A DNA stretch of 64,000 nt from the NCBI RefSeq assembly GCF_901709675.1, contig NC_051089.1:2171476-2235475 (forward strand), given 5' to 3'. The notes beneath the pieces were generated by a model. It searched no databases. It worked only from the letters and a program-made list of their open reading frames with translations, and was not told the origin of the DNA. The DNA is from Syngnathus acus (lineage: Eukaryota; Chordata; Actinopteri; Syngnathiformes; Syngnathidae). Of the stretch, positions 11,664 to 25,072 are shown piece by piece. The translations under genes were made by a program, and so were the position numbers. Numbering within the stretch: position 1 is the first letter of the stretch; each line of letters begins with the position of its first letter.

Positions 11664-12500
11664 CTGCGGCTGTTGCGGTGATCAGCGTCTCATCTTCCAG
11701 CAGCCAGGTGGTCAGTGGTTTGCGGTGTCTTCCATTAAAGCGTCTCCCAAAATCAATGCTCGGCTCCCGGTCTACGTCCCGTGGAAGGGGGGAAAAAATG
11801 CACTTTAAACCTGCGAAGCAGCGCCGGCGGGGTGAACGCAAGACCAACCACTCTATTCCCTCATGTTTCAAGTCCAAGGGGCTTCATTGTCACTCAAACC
11901 TGGCATGAAGCCCATGAGTCGAAAAAGACGTAACAAAGGCAAAAAGAGGTGTAAAATGTCCGATTGTGTTGTCCTCGTTGCTGCAAAAATTCAAACAAGA
12001 GGCGTTCAATGTCACACCAATGCGCAACCTTTACGCGCCTGCACTCATCCTTGCGCTCTCGCTCTCCGGGCTGGATGTCTTGCTCCAACCCTCTCTCTCC
12101 TCGGTCGAGCCACGGGAGGGGTGGTGAAATACACAGACGCCCACTCATTCGGCCGAACCAGCTTCATTGGTCAAGCCGTCTCTTTTTCAGCTGCGTCGTC
12201 ACGCGTAATACGAACAAGATTGGCCCGGTGAAACGTCACTTATTGCGGATCCGAGGGTTGCGCGGTGGGATGCTCCGCGAAGATGCTGCAGGCTGCGGAG
12301 ACATTTCACCATAACCCCCCAAAAAGCGAGAGTGGGGTGGTCATGACGACGATGACGACAAAGGAGCCGTTGTGCTTATTATTGCTCAAATAAAACAGCG
12401 ATCGTTCTCGCACTGTATATATACGCTGCGGGTCTTCACAAAACGCGCGTCAAAGTCAAAAAGAAAAGTCAACCTGTTAAGCTGCTGCGGTCGTCGGGTA
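11640..12500 (-). promoter_or_regulatory. CpG-rich promoter region of pcdh9
   Basis: By hand count there are roughly 60 CpG dinucleotides in this 860-bp block, far more than in the flanks, so it resembles a CpG-island promoter. On the minus strand there are CCAAT boxes at 12170-12166 and 12223-12219, a CRE-like TGACGT half-site near 12238-12233, and a TATATATA at 12416-12423. The TATA lies upstream of the CCAAT boxes in the gene's direction, the reverse of the usual order, so either the TATA is fortuitous or there are two start regions. Its location just upstream of the gene fits a promoter. Confidence 0.5.
11664..12150 (-). other. pcdh9: Candidate untranslated exon 1 of pcdh9
   Basis: The minus strand shows CAG|GTAGGT at 11664/11663, a near-perfect donor, downstream of GC- and CpG-rich sequence. 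PCDH9 orthologues have a non-coding first exon close to the large exon. The 5' limit given is a guess, placed below two inverted CCAAT boxes. A short upstream reading frame (12148-11894) would fall inside this leader; no function is claimed for it. Confidence 0.4.
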
Positions 12501-15130
12501 GGAAACTCTAATTGGAATGAATGTGCTGCAAAGCCACCAATCTGAATCACTTTGCCCAAAAATGTGCTATGCAACCGTGATCCATGACTTGCTAAAGCAT
12601 GAAAGCTGCAGTTGATAGTCACGATTAATTAAAGTCAAAAAGGGAAAGATGTTGTCTAAGCATGTTTACACAAGCTGCATATTTGCTTTGTGTCCTTCTG
12701 CACTTGGCAGCCTGCAGGCCCTCATCAGCAATGTCTCCAAGTCATAACCTTGACAGTCATTCCACTCGTCAAAGTCCGACAGTTGTGCGTCTGTGTGGAG
12801 GGACACCGTCTCCTTTGCGGGACATAACCTATATTTTTTTTCCATTAAATTTATGACATGTTCTCCAATAATTGATGACCGCGATCATGTGATTTAATTG
12901 GGTTTGCACGCAAATGCAATTCATTGATAAGTTTTATTTCAGCAAAGGGCGGCTAATATGAAAGAACCCCCAAATTGCACGTCAGAAATGACACGAGGTA
13001 ACGACAGATAATTATCAGAACAGGTCCCTATTTCATTGTCAATAATGACTTAATTCCAATGCAGTAGCCTCCAAATCATCCACGGCTCTCTCTCTCTGTT
13101 GCTTCTGGAGAAAGCAAGCGTGCGGTGAGCTTGCATGGTGAACACTGCCATCTTCAGGCGAGTTTTCCCCAAATATTTGGACTGGGCAGCCAGCTTGGAT
13201 CTCAAAGCAACAAGCACCTCGTCTCATTTCAAAGCAAAGCAAGGCATGATTGGACAAAAAATACCACAATGAACCACGTTCATTCTCATAACAGGCCAGC
13301 AGTTCAAACCTAATGGCGAGGAACCTTTTTTTTGCCTCCATCAATGTTCAATCAGGGAGCACCCGAGGGGAACCATCATTTCATTTCGAGTCTTACTCAA
13401 CGAAATACGCAGGCCAATGAATGTAAATTTGTTGAGAAGCTCGTTTCTGACTTTGGAGATGTCATGTTGTTTCGCGTGTGCCTTAGAAGGTCCAATTTCC
13501 TTTTTGTCAAAGACTTTCTTTCCAGGGCACGCTTCAATGAATATCTGGATACAGCCATTAATGATTGCAGTAGCTTGTTTAAATTAGCCTACTTCTATTA
13601 ATCGCACAAAGAAAGCGTTAAAACAGGCTCAGCAGTCTTTATCACCACAGCTTTCAAAAGAGATTATCTTTCACATGACCTGATGGTCCCGGGAGCTTCT
13701 CACGCCAAATATAGTGTTGCTCAGGTTTGTTATCTCCCTATTTAGTGGGCTGAACTGGCTACAGCTAATGTTGCTGCCAGTCAAGCGCTTGACAGGTGAT
13801 GAATAATGTAGTATGCTAATATATGTTCTAGGAGGCGAGGTGCACCTCCTACAACCTCACACTCCAGACAAAGCCTAAGGGAAGCGTCCAAAGCCGAGGT
13901 CTTCAAATTCCCCGTACGCCAATACAGTCAATCACAGCGCTCACCTTCATTTGATTCTCACACTGATTTATTGACTTTCTCATGCTGTTGAATTGGCCGC
14001 ATGAATAATACAGGGAAACAAACATGCTTCGCTTTCATGCTCATAAAAGCAAAAGGTCAAGGCAGTAATTAATGTATTTTCACAATAAAGGTCTTTGGAG
14101 CTGCTGCCCTAGAAAATGCTAACAGCCGGTGGCCCGACTTTCTAATTGATTGCGTGCAAACAAAGCATGTTTGTATAATCATATTTACTTATAAATTTAT
14201 TTGTTGTTGTTGTCATTAGAACATATTAGATTTCAGTGCAAGAGTTGTTCAATAGTTCTTTCAAAGGTTTTGTTTCCCTGACAGGAATGAAATGACGTGA
14301 TTTACTTTGAAACGATTACGTCGATTTTCTGTGAATCCTCCGTTTTAACACAACAATTGTAGCAGACCCGAGTCTTCTGTGCCAAAGTAGCAAAGAGTCG
14401 CCGCAGCTGCTGATGAAAATCTCGGCCTTTTGCCTTTAAGCCCTCTCACAAGAGCGGTAATGACCCAGTGGATAATTGGCATCGCACATGGGGTAGATCC
14501 TGAATACCAATCAGGCATTGCACTGATTTGAAAGTTTACTTTACACTGTAGTAGCCTAAATCCACTTAGTTGATGCTTGAATTATAATTACAGTTTGTTA
14601 CTTCATTTTCAAAGACTTCCAAGTCTGACAGTGATTTTCTTTTTTTGTCATTGGTTGCTACGATGCATTTGGATTATTGGCATGGCCTAAAAATGTGTAA
14701 TTTGTCTAAGAGAACCTGGAGAGTAAATTAACACTATAGGTGAACATTTGAATTTGATACTCTTCGTCCCATATTGGTGTAATCTTGGAAAAATAATAAT
14801 TCAGCAGGCTCGCCTTGCCATATCTTTGAATTCGACATGATGTTCCAGACTATGCGCTGAAAAAGGTCAAGCATTTCTTTTCATTCGCCTTGCTTAGTGA
14901 AATGCAAGCAAGGAGCCACATGTTTAGATAGAAAACTCAAAGACTGCTGGAGCGGCTGAAAGAAAATTCTGCTACATGAACAGTCTGCTCTGCAGTCTGA
15001 CCTTGTGCATATCTTGTAAAAGTTAAAGATACGCATCTTGCTTCTTTTCTTTTCTTTTTTTTTAGTCTGCATAATGCTCAGGGACTGATTGATAAATAGC
15101 TACAACTCTGAAGAGTTTTCAAGATGATGC
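12500..15130. other. Upstream flank of pcdh9, no gene seen
   Basis: Non-coding by all I can see. The part at about 14340-14530 is mixed-composition sequence that might be a conserved element, but nothing specific supports that. Confidence 0.45.
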
Positions 15131-15137
15131 AAAAAAG

Positions 15138-15208
15138 TATATATATATATATATTATATGTATTAAGATTATTGATATATTTATTAATTACTTTATTAAT
15201 TAAATAAC

Positions 15209-15262
<54 letters not shown>
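15138..15262. repeat. (TA)n followed by (TTA)n microsatellite
   Basis: A TA tract at about 15138-15160, AT-rich linker, then roughly 18 units of TTA at 15209-15262. Confidence 0.9.
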
Positions 15263-15263
<1 letters not shown>

Positions 15264-15271
15264 CGTAAGGC

Positions 15272-15330
15272 AGACGGTACCCAGCCTTAGTCACCAGTCA
15301 ATCACACCGCGCATGCAGATAAGACAGCCC
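15272..15330. repeat. Decayed fragment of a common fish dispersed repeat
   Basis: The string GGTACCCAGCCTTAGTCACC, then AGTCAATCAC, resembles the 'gtacaccctgaactggtcgccagccaatcac' segment of a very abundant fish repeat. Short and diverged. Confidence 0.4.
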
Positions 15331-18300
15331 ATTCCCAACTGGCCGCAGATGGACACTAACAATGTTGTACATCCTGTCTTTAAAGAGTTGCAGCAGGTTA
15401 AGTTGTCTTAGGCCGGAAAACACGGGTGTGCAGGTCTGCATTTTATTATGCGAGAGTGCACCACAGGGATTTACAGGGACATGGAACTGTGATGCTTTCC
15501 TAATGAGAGTCTTCTCCTTGCTAATTGAGGCTCTTTTCATCAATGTTGTGTGACTTCCAGAAATAAAATCACCAACTGTTGACCAAAAAGATGTTTGGTC
15601 CCACTGTGTATGGATAGTAGCTATCCTTTAATTTTTATTTTGTCATTCAATTGTCATTTTTTTATTTTTACAATGACACATCCAGGTTGTAATTTCATAC
15701 AATACCAGTGTACTACAGTGCAATTGAATCTCCCCCACAAAAAAGTAACACATTACCAAACTTTGTTATTATTCTTGTCAGCTCACTTTAGAAAGTCACA
15801 ATCTTTGGCATTGCAATAATAGCTAAAAAAAAAAAAAAAAAAAAAGTTCAGTGCCAGGAGAGCTTTACAGTATACCTGCAGGCTGCCAGAAGCAATCAAT
15901 ATTTTCCTGTTTGTGTTGCCTGACAATGATGGGGTCTTTTGTGCAATAGGCAAATTACTATTTTCTGTTATCCAGTAATATTACAAGGTATTTTAAATAG
16001 ATAGACAGCCCGAGTTATTACATTTTCTTTCGCAAAGTCACGTACTGCACCTTTGTCTGTGTCTGTGTGATAAAAGTTGCAAGTGCGTATGTTATGCAAA
16101 AGTCCATCAAGCATTGCTGGCACATTGAGGTCCTGTCATGTTGTCTAATGATCAATTCTGATCATGACAGGTGCATTGAGGCATTGATATGGCTTCCTTC
16201 CTTTTGCCGTTGTATCTGCCAACACTGTCACGGCTAAATGATCAACGGTAAATAACACAAGGGTTCCTGACAGGACCGTTGAAATTATTCACTCACCTTG
16301 ATAAGAAGCTGATTACTGCTGCTTGTTCAGCTGTATCATGTCTCATCCGAGACAGTTATTGTAAGTAAAACACGCATCCTCAACCTGAGCAGGTGGGCAG
16401 GCGTGTTTGTTTTTGTAGTTTCTGATGATCTGACTTCATGATCTTACGCTAGCTTGAGTCATTTCTAAGCTAACGTGATATAAATAGTAGATCATTATCG
16501 TCACGATAAAAATAAAAAATGGAAGTAAACAATCACATTTGTTGACACGGTAGTATATATCCTTTAAGAATGTGAGTTTGTTAACGAATGCAAAGTTGTC
16601 TGTATTATAATATAGACATCATTATCCTTCATGTGGAAGAAAATTCAGGCACTTCACTGGATACAATAAGAAAAATACTCTCTAGGAGCAGCACATGAAA
16701 TATGTTCTAGAGAGGCTCCATTTCTTGGGGAGAGCTTTTGAAGCCGATGGCACATTGGCGGGGTGAAGAGAGAAGAGACCATCTTCAGTAGGCCACCCTC
16801 TAATTATATTGCAACGTTAGCGCCATGCCATGGGCAGAAGCCACTTAAGACGACTCATCCCAGTGCTTTCCTTCAAATTTCTTTTTGCATGGGAAACAAT
16901 TGTACCTTAAAACCAGGATTTTCTTGTGTTGGGAGTTAATGTGACGGTCTGACTCCCTTTCAGCAGGTTGCATCACGGGGATTACTGCAGGCCGAGCTTG
17001 CTCCGGATGTTGAGATTGAATCCAATGTGGTGACTCATCAGTACATGGATAGCACGGGCCATCATTTATTGAAAGATCCACTGAACGTGATTGAGACAAA
17101 CAAACACCTTAGCCGATGGATAACCAGAGTCCCTTTGGCACAGTTCTGCTGTCTCCTGTTTGGCCTCCCTGTGGTTGTTGGCTGTCTCTTTGTGTCTCTC
17201 TCCAGCTGTCAGCAATGTAAGCATCTCGCAATGGTAGCCATTCATATGTTTTTTGCTTGCCACCGGTTGTCACTATTATCAGATTTTTTTTTTTTTGCTG
17301 CACTCTGCATTTTTTTCGACCCCGATCTCAACCCCATGCAGCAAAAGCCAAATGCATTCAATTCCAGATGTGTGATAATATTGCAGGTACAACTGAAAAT
17401 GTGACAAGAAAGGATAAAATGGATGCTAGTATATTTTCTTTGTTGCATTTGCATGAAATGTGAGTGCAGAGTGTAACTATGGGACTCGGCGGCGTAATTA
17501 AACACACTCGCGTGAGGGTAGGAGCCGCACCATTGTTTGTGTTTGAGTGGAGATCAGCATAAAGCCCCTTAACCATACACGGCTTTTCCAACAAATCACA
17601 CTCCTGTGCCCCAGCTGTGATTTTCCATCTATCGAAGGCTTAACTCTGTGACTCTATGTGTGGTGTTTTGGATCGCTCAGCCACAAATTAAATTTGAATT
17701 TTTTTCCATAACAGGTCAAACATGTTGCGAGGCTAAACACAACACACCATGAAATTAGATTGTTGTTGGAATTGCTCGGGCTTTATTTTGATAGCAATTT
17801 TGAGCGAGAGAAGTGTTTGCTCTCAGATCCTTGTTGTAGCTGTGGTGCACTATAATACTGAGCAGAAAAATATCCTCCCTCCTTGTCTGTAGGACATTGC
17901 AGGTTGACGCAGAGAGTGAAATCAATCCTTGCGGAGGTAAATGTATTTGTTGAAGATGATCAAATGCCGCTTGTGGGATCATTGTTACGTTATAAACAAA
18001 CAACCAAACCTTGACAGGTTGGACCGCGGAAGAACCTCGGCTGGCATATTATGCGACGACAATATGTCTGCATTCCTGCAACACACTGTAGCTGATATGA
18101 AATGATTTTACTATAGACGCCATTTCCAACATAGTACTATCCTTCCATAATGAATAACTCAGCATATTTCTATCACCATCGGATATGACTAACAGTTCAA
18201 CTGATGTTTCAGTTAGTTGAACTGACGTTGCTGTGGTGTTGAAACTCTTTTTTTGGTTCATTCCTTGATTGTTACAAACCCATGGGGTATATTTGAACGG

Positions 18301-20775
18301 GATCTAGCGATTGCCGTGATGATTTTGCCACCGTTCTTATCCGTAATTACGTATTCAGCAGCAGGAATGCATTGCCTAGGCACTTAGTCTGTGGAAGGAG
18401 CTTGAAAATTGGCCAAAATGTCGGATGCGTCACGCTCCAAAACGTATTCATCGGGGGTGGGGGGTCAGGGGGTTTGACGAGGTCATTTAAGGTCGTTAAA
18501 CAGCAATGAGGCGCTAGGACGTCGAGGGGCCGAGAGCAATTACGCAGATTACCGATGCAGACCTGACGTTCGGGGAAAATACAGAAAATTTCCTTAGTCG
18601 TCAAAATGTTTGAAATTGCTAAAGCTTTAACAAATATGTTCAAAATCTCAAACATTTAAGATCATTTGTGCATGTCGATGCATGGCTTCTTCAACGACAA
18701 GCTCATTAATTATCATTCAGGTAACACACGACGGCAGCAACGGCAACATTAACTCAAAAGTCTACAGGAACATTTGATCTGTTATCAAGTGGCAACAGGC
18801 TAGCAAAACACTAAGGGAGTTCACTTACAGAAAGAAACGGAGGATTTCACACTCGTTGAGTTAATCTCCAGACCTGGCTGAGAGGAGACTGACAGGAGTA
18901 ACCTCCCAAAATAAACGGTCAATGAAAGAGACTGCCTGGGAATGTTCACAAAAGCAAAATGTTTGGGGATGTCAGTGGTTCACAGTTGTTGCCAGTTGAG
19001 GATTTGTCACTGAATTCTTACTCACTCCAGTATTTGTCAATCTGTGTTATTCTTACACTAGCGCTAAGCTAAAAACTCATTTATTGCAAAATACATGCTG
19101 TCCTGTTGACTATTAGATGCAGATGTCAGTTATGTTGATCTCTTGTGTCTTATTTATCTTTTTATATCAAACCAGTGTCTACAGCAAAAATAAAGAAATA
19201 CAATTTAATTATTTTGGATGTGTGGTGTGAAAGCGGTTATGGTTTTGAGGTTAAGGTTTAAACGCTGGAATGAAGAAAAGAGTTAATGAACAGCATGCGT
19301 AGCAACACAAAAAGTAGCAAGGCCCTTAACTGGCAGCCCACCAGTTGCCACACAAACAACAAACGCCCCTTGTGCTTAAATCACACGCATTAGAATTGGC
19401 AGCCTCATTCACAGGCAGGATGCTGCCAGAATGACTGCAAGCTTTCTTTCTTGCAAAATGTTCCTACTCTTTTCAAATGCATTTTCCACAAGTCATTTCA
19501 TACATGTACAAATTGAGCTTCACACTGACTAAACTACAGTGAAACGCTTCCGGTCATTTTTATAAATGTTGTTAAGTTTGTATTTCCGCAGTTTGAGGGA
19601 ATTTTACAGCATTAAATTTCATCCCCGGGAGTTACGAAAAAAAATATCTGTATGTTCTGATTCGGCCAATGAGAGCGTTGCTATCATTTTACCATCAGCC
19701 ACTGATTGGCTGTTGTGTTCTGCCAGCTGACTCACAGCGTGCAACTCGCCTTGTTGATAACTTGAAACACATTAGAGAGGTGCCATCCCTGCGAGAAAAT
19801 AAACAGTTTGGAAATACGGGAATGCAGTGATCAACATCTGTTGGCAGTCAGTGATCTAGGAATAACTCACACAAATACAACATTAATCTAAAATTCATTG
19901 CAACAGCAATTTTATCATAAAAAATACAGACTATGTGCCTGAGTAAACGTGGCATTATTGCAGGGTTGGAATAAAAATGGAAATGGTGTCTCACTTTTCG
20001 CCCAAGTGTGTTTGTTATGCCAATCCATGACCTGCCCATCTGAAGGCCCGCTAAGCTCTTAAAGCCGCTATCACCTGTCGCTGCGCTGTTTGCCTCATTG
20101 CTGTGCACATAAACACACCTGGCTGGAGATTCCGCAGATACTCATTATATCCCTCTATCATTTCTCTGAGACTTATTTACCACCCTTTCCTGACACAATG
20201 TTAATAGGGCTGACAGGGGGGAGGGTGTTTGGCCTTGTACTTTTAATAGCTGTCAATTTCCCGTGTTTCACCGCAGCTTCCACTCTTGTGTCGATTTAGA
20301 TCGGCAATCTATAAATATATAAAAAAATATATCGAGTCCACAAGCTCATTCTCTTTTGTCTCACTCAGAGCTGACAGAAGGAAGCCATCGATCTTCATGA
20401 GGTTTTGATACACATCGTTTCACCTTCTGCGGTACCTGCTCTATCAGGAGATTGGAGGGGAACGGATGACTGATCAGACTGATAGAGCTTCTCTCACATT
20501 TCAGCGTCTTGCAGCCCCCCGTCTTCATTCGCTTTCCGCATTCCGCTTCATCCACTGCTTCTCGCACCCCCAACAGAGTGATTAAACTTTGAACAGCTTT
20601 AGGACTGTGTACAATGCGTCTTGATGGCTAGTTGCTAAGTGAAGCCGGTGCATGTCATTGTATTGATCACAAATCACATGCAATTGGATTGAGATTCTGT
20701 ATATTCTATTTTTTATACTGTATATATTATTTACATTTCCACTCAAAAACAACTGAAATTCAAATACAATCTACT
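15330..20775. other. Gene desert upstream of pcdh9
   Basis: No supported gene. It holds an A-run at 15826-15845 and a perfect 10-bp-stem hairpin at 18193-18224. The open frames present are short, lack recognisable domains and are consistent with chance. Confidence 0.45.
18193..18224. repeat. Short perfect inverted repeat
   Basis: CAGTTCAACT and AGTTGAACTG form a 10-bp stem with a 12-base loop. The loop is not followed by a T-run. No function is claimed. Confidence 0.6.
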
Positions 20776-20779
20776 ACAG

Positions 20780-21097
20780 CAGGGGTGCCAAACTAATTTT
20801 TGCCACGAGCCGCATCATAGTCATAGTTTTCTTAGGAGGACCATTATGTCAAAGCCTTTTATTGTATACAGTATAGGCTACACAACAAACTTATGAATAA
20901 TTACCCTTAAAATCAGAGAGTAGTAAAAACTTAAAATATTTTTAAAAATAAATGCAATTTTTCTATTTTTTAAAAGTGAAGACAATTTGTAATTTTAGTA
21001 TTGACACATGAAGTCGATGCACAATTTGTGTTCGCGGGCCACATAAATTGATGCGGCGGGCCGTGTCTGGCCCCCGGGCCTTGACTTTGACACCTAT
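20780..21097 (+). mobile_element. hAT-like nonautonomous element, copy 2 (longest)
   Basis: Begins CAGGGGTGCCAAAC and ends GACTTTGACACCTAT, imperfect inverted termini. The interior is AT-rich and the ends are GC-rich (GGCCCCCGGGCC, CGGGCCACA). The same sequence occurs at 5840-6134 in this orientation and, truncated, at 25073-25191 in the other. No matching 8-bp flanks could be seen. Confidence 0.75.
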
Positions 21098-21099
21098 AT

Positions 21100-22780
21100 A
21101 AGTGAAAGCAACGTGAAAAAAAATCACATACTGCTCAGGAAATATTTTAGCTGAAATGTAAACATTCTCAGTGATTTACAGGGAAGAAGAAGCAATCGTC
21201 GTAAAATAAGACAACCCTGAAAATACTCAGCCATTGCAGCAGTCCATAAAGAATTTTTCTTTCCATGTAAAAACCAGTCAGCTTGCCCAAAAAAAATTTA
21301 TAGGTTAGTTTTGACTTCCTAAAAGGGTTAAAAGCTTTTCTGCAGCTTGTATCAGTCATCGCATGTGGCAATGGAGCAAGTTGTATATTTGAGCGGAATA
21401 AGATGCTGCGAAAAGGTCGGAGAGCATCTGAACTTGTCATGAATCCAAAACAGGAGGTAACCTTGTCAGTAACCATAAAACATGCCGGTTCGTGCCATTG
21501 ACAAACAGGATATATATACAACATGCAAGTTTCTCGGCCAGCCCGCCATAAGATAATCAACAGCGCTGCAATGTGTTAAGATTTAATCTTACTGTCGCTA
21601 AGTGTCTGTTCCACTGCTGATGATACCGAGATGAGATGATTCATTTCAGATATTGGCCAATTTTCTGCAAGACCAGGCAATAAGAGCTAAAATGACGATC
21701 GAACAACACGATTTGTCTCTCTCTTCCCTGGAGACTAAAAAGCTATATTGTTTGTTTTTGTCAACATTTGTCATTAAGACAATAACAAGTATATTAAGTA
21801 TATGCGTGTCCTATTGTCAGATACTTCTGAAATATTCTCGCCGGAACAACGCAAAGTAATTTCAAATTCAAAAGTCTTGAAATTCTGCAAGAACAAAGAA
21901 AAAATTCATAATGTTAAACTCTATTCTTTATTAAATGTTACAAAATATTTGATTGCATGTATGGTTGGATAGAACTTCTTCCACGGAATCATCTTGAACT
22001 GTAGTTGCAGTTGTTACTGCTGTGTTTGCATAATCTTGCGAATGCAGCTCATGCAGCGCAGAACAGAAAACATCACACGGCAATCAAACGAGTGTGAATG
22101 TACACTCTCAGCATTTGTTAAGGAATGCAAACATTCCTGCCGCTCTATCAGTAAAACAAGCCTGCTTTAGTTGTTCTTTATGATCTTGATGTCATTCTCC
22201 AAACCCATTCAATCCAACCTTCTTATTTTTTCTTTTTTTTTTACATTTACTGACAATCTCCCTGCACCATCTTCCTACACCACAAGTGTGGATTGCCTGA
22301 AGATATTTTAATATTACATGGCATCCTTTTGGCTTTAATAATTAAAAGCTGAACCATTGATGTTGATTTTTAAGCTCCCATCTTGCTTATGAGCAACAAC
22401 ATAATATGCATTGGGGGGTAAAAAAAAAAATCATTTATGTCTTGCTTCTTTCTTTAAGACTTCTGCTCACAGAACACCTGAATGAGCCTGGCGATAATTT
22501 AGTATATACCTGGCTGGCTCAAATCCAATTTAACTCTTGTCGTAAAGTCACACGGAGCGTTCCTCAACACAATGAGGCGCTTTACAGCCATTTGAATTAA
22601 GTAAGGAATGCAAAGTAGGGTGATAATAACAACAACAAATATTCTGGGAAAACAATTTTCTGCTTGAATTAGCCAACATTAATTTTAACCATTTAGAGCA
22701 GCGGGGTTTAGCTTTTACCGGCATAAATGAGAAGCAGAGTGAAATTAGGAGCATGCTAAATGAAGAGTAAGCTTAAGAAA
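21100..22780. other. Gene desert, no gene seen
   Basis: AT-rich sequence with scattered short homopolymer runs; nothing identifiable. Confidence 0.4.
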
Positions 22781-23010
22781 GCAAAGTGTTGGCAACAGTT
22801 AAAAGGCTTGGGAAGGAACGGGAACATGGCGAGGTGGGGAAGCCAAGCCCTTGCAGGTGGCCCCATCACCGCACAAACCTGCTGCTAATAGCTGCCATTC
22901 ATTATCGATGCGCTCGTGTCTTGTGTAGGACCGAGAGCCCCATCCATCCCTGTCAGCTAGTGGCATGTCAATGACAAAACTTTAATTGCACCATTAATTA
23001 ATAGAATGAT
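22781..23010. promoter_or_regulatory. Candidate conserved noncoding element
   Basis: GC-balanced block standing out from AT-rich flanks, with clustered homeodomain and PBX/MEIS-like strings (GCTAATAGC, CATTCATTATCGATG, TGTCAATGAC, TTTAATTGCACC, ATTAATTAAT). Inferred from texture only. Confidence 0.3.
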
Positions 23011-24790
23011 TTTTTTTTTCCAGCATGGGCTCCGTGCCTGATGTTCACTAAGCCTCCTCCTGAGCGATTGCTCATGCCACAATACTGTTTAGTTGACACT
23101 AGTACACAGAGGGGAGAATAAAAAAAAGTCTAAGTGGCATCCCAAGGAAGGCATGCTCAGAAAAGCCCAGCAGAGGGCTATTGATTGACAAGATACTGAG
23201 AGTGCTTCATCAAAGCCTGCCAAACAGATTGCATGTCGTTTTAGCATTTGTAGTGACACCTGCATGCTGAGCCCAAAAGAAAAAGATAGATTATGTTATA
23301 GGGATCTTCATAATTCTATAATTGTAAGACAAACTTTACGATCCTTAAAATATGATATACCGAAACATTTGAGGGATATATTCATTTCAAGTGAGAGAAA
23401 AATGACATACCAGAGACTTGTTTGCATTGATATTTATTCCGAAAACAGAAGCAACCAGCACAATCGCCCGGAGCTGACATGCAATCTGTGGCAAAAAGAC
23501 AGACACAAAAATAATAAAGAACACATACATCCAAATATTTATTCATGCATTTGTCTGATTGGTCCTAATATAATTTTCATTTTCAAAAATGCAAATAGGT
23601 GGTTTTTGATTAGTACGTCAACATTTAGCCAATAATGTGATAAAATCATTACAAAAAAAACATCATTATCTTCATTGGGTTCAAAAATCCCCAGCCAACT
23701 TCTTTTCCTCACCTTCAAATCCGTCCACCCCCGTCGCCCTGAGTACCTTTTAGACCTTTCTTAACAAAATGCTCCATCTCACAGCCTGTGCTACTCGAGC
23801 ATAAGTGGGCTCACCATTCCCCCTTTTGTGTGTCCCCATGTCTTCCATCTCGCCTGTTTTTCTTCCAGAACTGTCTGCCGTGTACTGCGTTTGGGTTTCA
23901 CTCTTAGCAGGGACATTCCGAATCAATGAATGATGGTTTGTTTCTCAAAAAAACGTGGGTTGGTCACATCTAGGCAGCCATTGTAATGTGTAAATTGTCA
24001 CCAATTTCATACTAAGTACAATTCACACTGCACGTAGTTAATGTTCCATTTATAATGTTTATAGTACAGCTGAACTGAAGTTCATGACTTTGTTATGATA
24101 CAGACTGCTCCAAGGAGGAAAACTAACTGGAGGTTGTGGTGTAAAATGATTCCCTACCTTTTATATTTCAGTCAAGAGAATATTTCCACTAATATATTTT
24201 TGAATTAATAAATTCTCTCAATTTAAGTCTAAATTCAGACACTTAACTTGCACTGGTAAGCTCTCCACCTGAAGACCTTTGTTAAGTGCTGCTTTTTACT
24301 GTCAAAATGTAATCAAGATAAAATTGCCGTTAAGCTATTCATGTTCTTGAAGAAATGAGCAGAAATGTGAAGGATATGAAACCCGCCATGCCATGAGCCA
24401 AGCAAGAGGGTGCATCACGAATGAAATGGCTTGAAATTCATGATGGAACGTCAAGAGGCTCGCTGGTTACGGAGCTGTGACCAGTGTCAAGTCCTCATCA
24501 GTCACAAAGGAACGGTGGGCCCAAAGCTGAATAAAGCATCAAATCACAGTGGCAGCCAAAGCCGTAACATTTCTGTCACCGGGCCAGATAAAAAAAAGAA
24601 GAAAAATACAGCTGCTAGACCATTCCAGTCGGTGGTCAAAGAGGTCAATGAGGAATTGTTGACCATTACAATCAATGTAAATTTTAAACATAGCCTACGG
24701 CTGCTCATTTCTGTTTCTTTTCATAAGAGGTCACATTGTGTTAAGGAAATAACAAAAATAGAAAACAGCACAACGGATCACTTCAATGCA
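23010..24790. other. Gene desert, no gene seen
   Basis: Non-coding. The longer open frame at 23264-23635 is AT-driven and has no recognisable domain. Confidence 0.4.
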
Positions 24791-24793
24791 TCC

Positions 24794-24843
24794 TTGAACT
24801 CATTCATGCCAGCCCAATGGACATTTGGCAGTGAATGAGTAAA
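24794..24843. mobile_element. Decayed piggyBac-like mini-MITE, copy 2
   Basis: Termini TTGAACTCATTCATGCCA and TGGCAGTGAATGAGTAAA are near inverted repeats of each other and match the clean copy at 43902-43972. Both terminal TTAA sequences are degraded. It is 50 bp long and non-coding. Confidence 0.6.
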
Positions 24844-25072
24844 CATTCTAAGAAGATTCCATTTACCATTGAATGGATGGACGACAGTAGTACATTACCA
24901 AAAAAGCAATGCTATACCTACTATAGAAAAGCAGGACTTGAGTGGACCTATGGAATCGAATAGTTATCGAATTGAAATTAATTTAATAAGCGAGTACTGT
25001 TAAGATTACAAACATTGCCAAATATGATAATGATTCTTAGTGAAGGCATATTTTACAGATTTTGTATAGGAC

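Noticed and set aside
12416-12423. TATATATA as the definite pcdh9 TATA box
   Set aside because: Palindromic, so strand-neutral, and placed upstream of the CCAAT boxes; kept only as a possibility within the promoter block.
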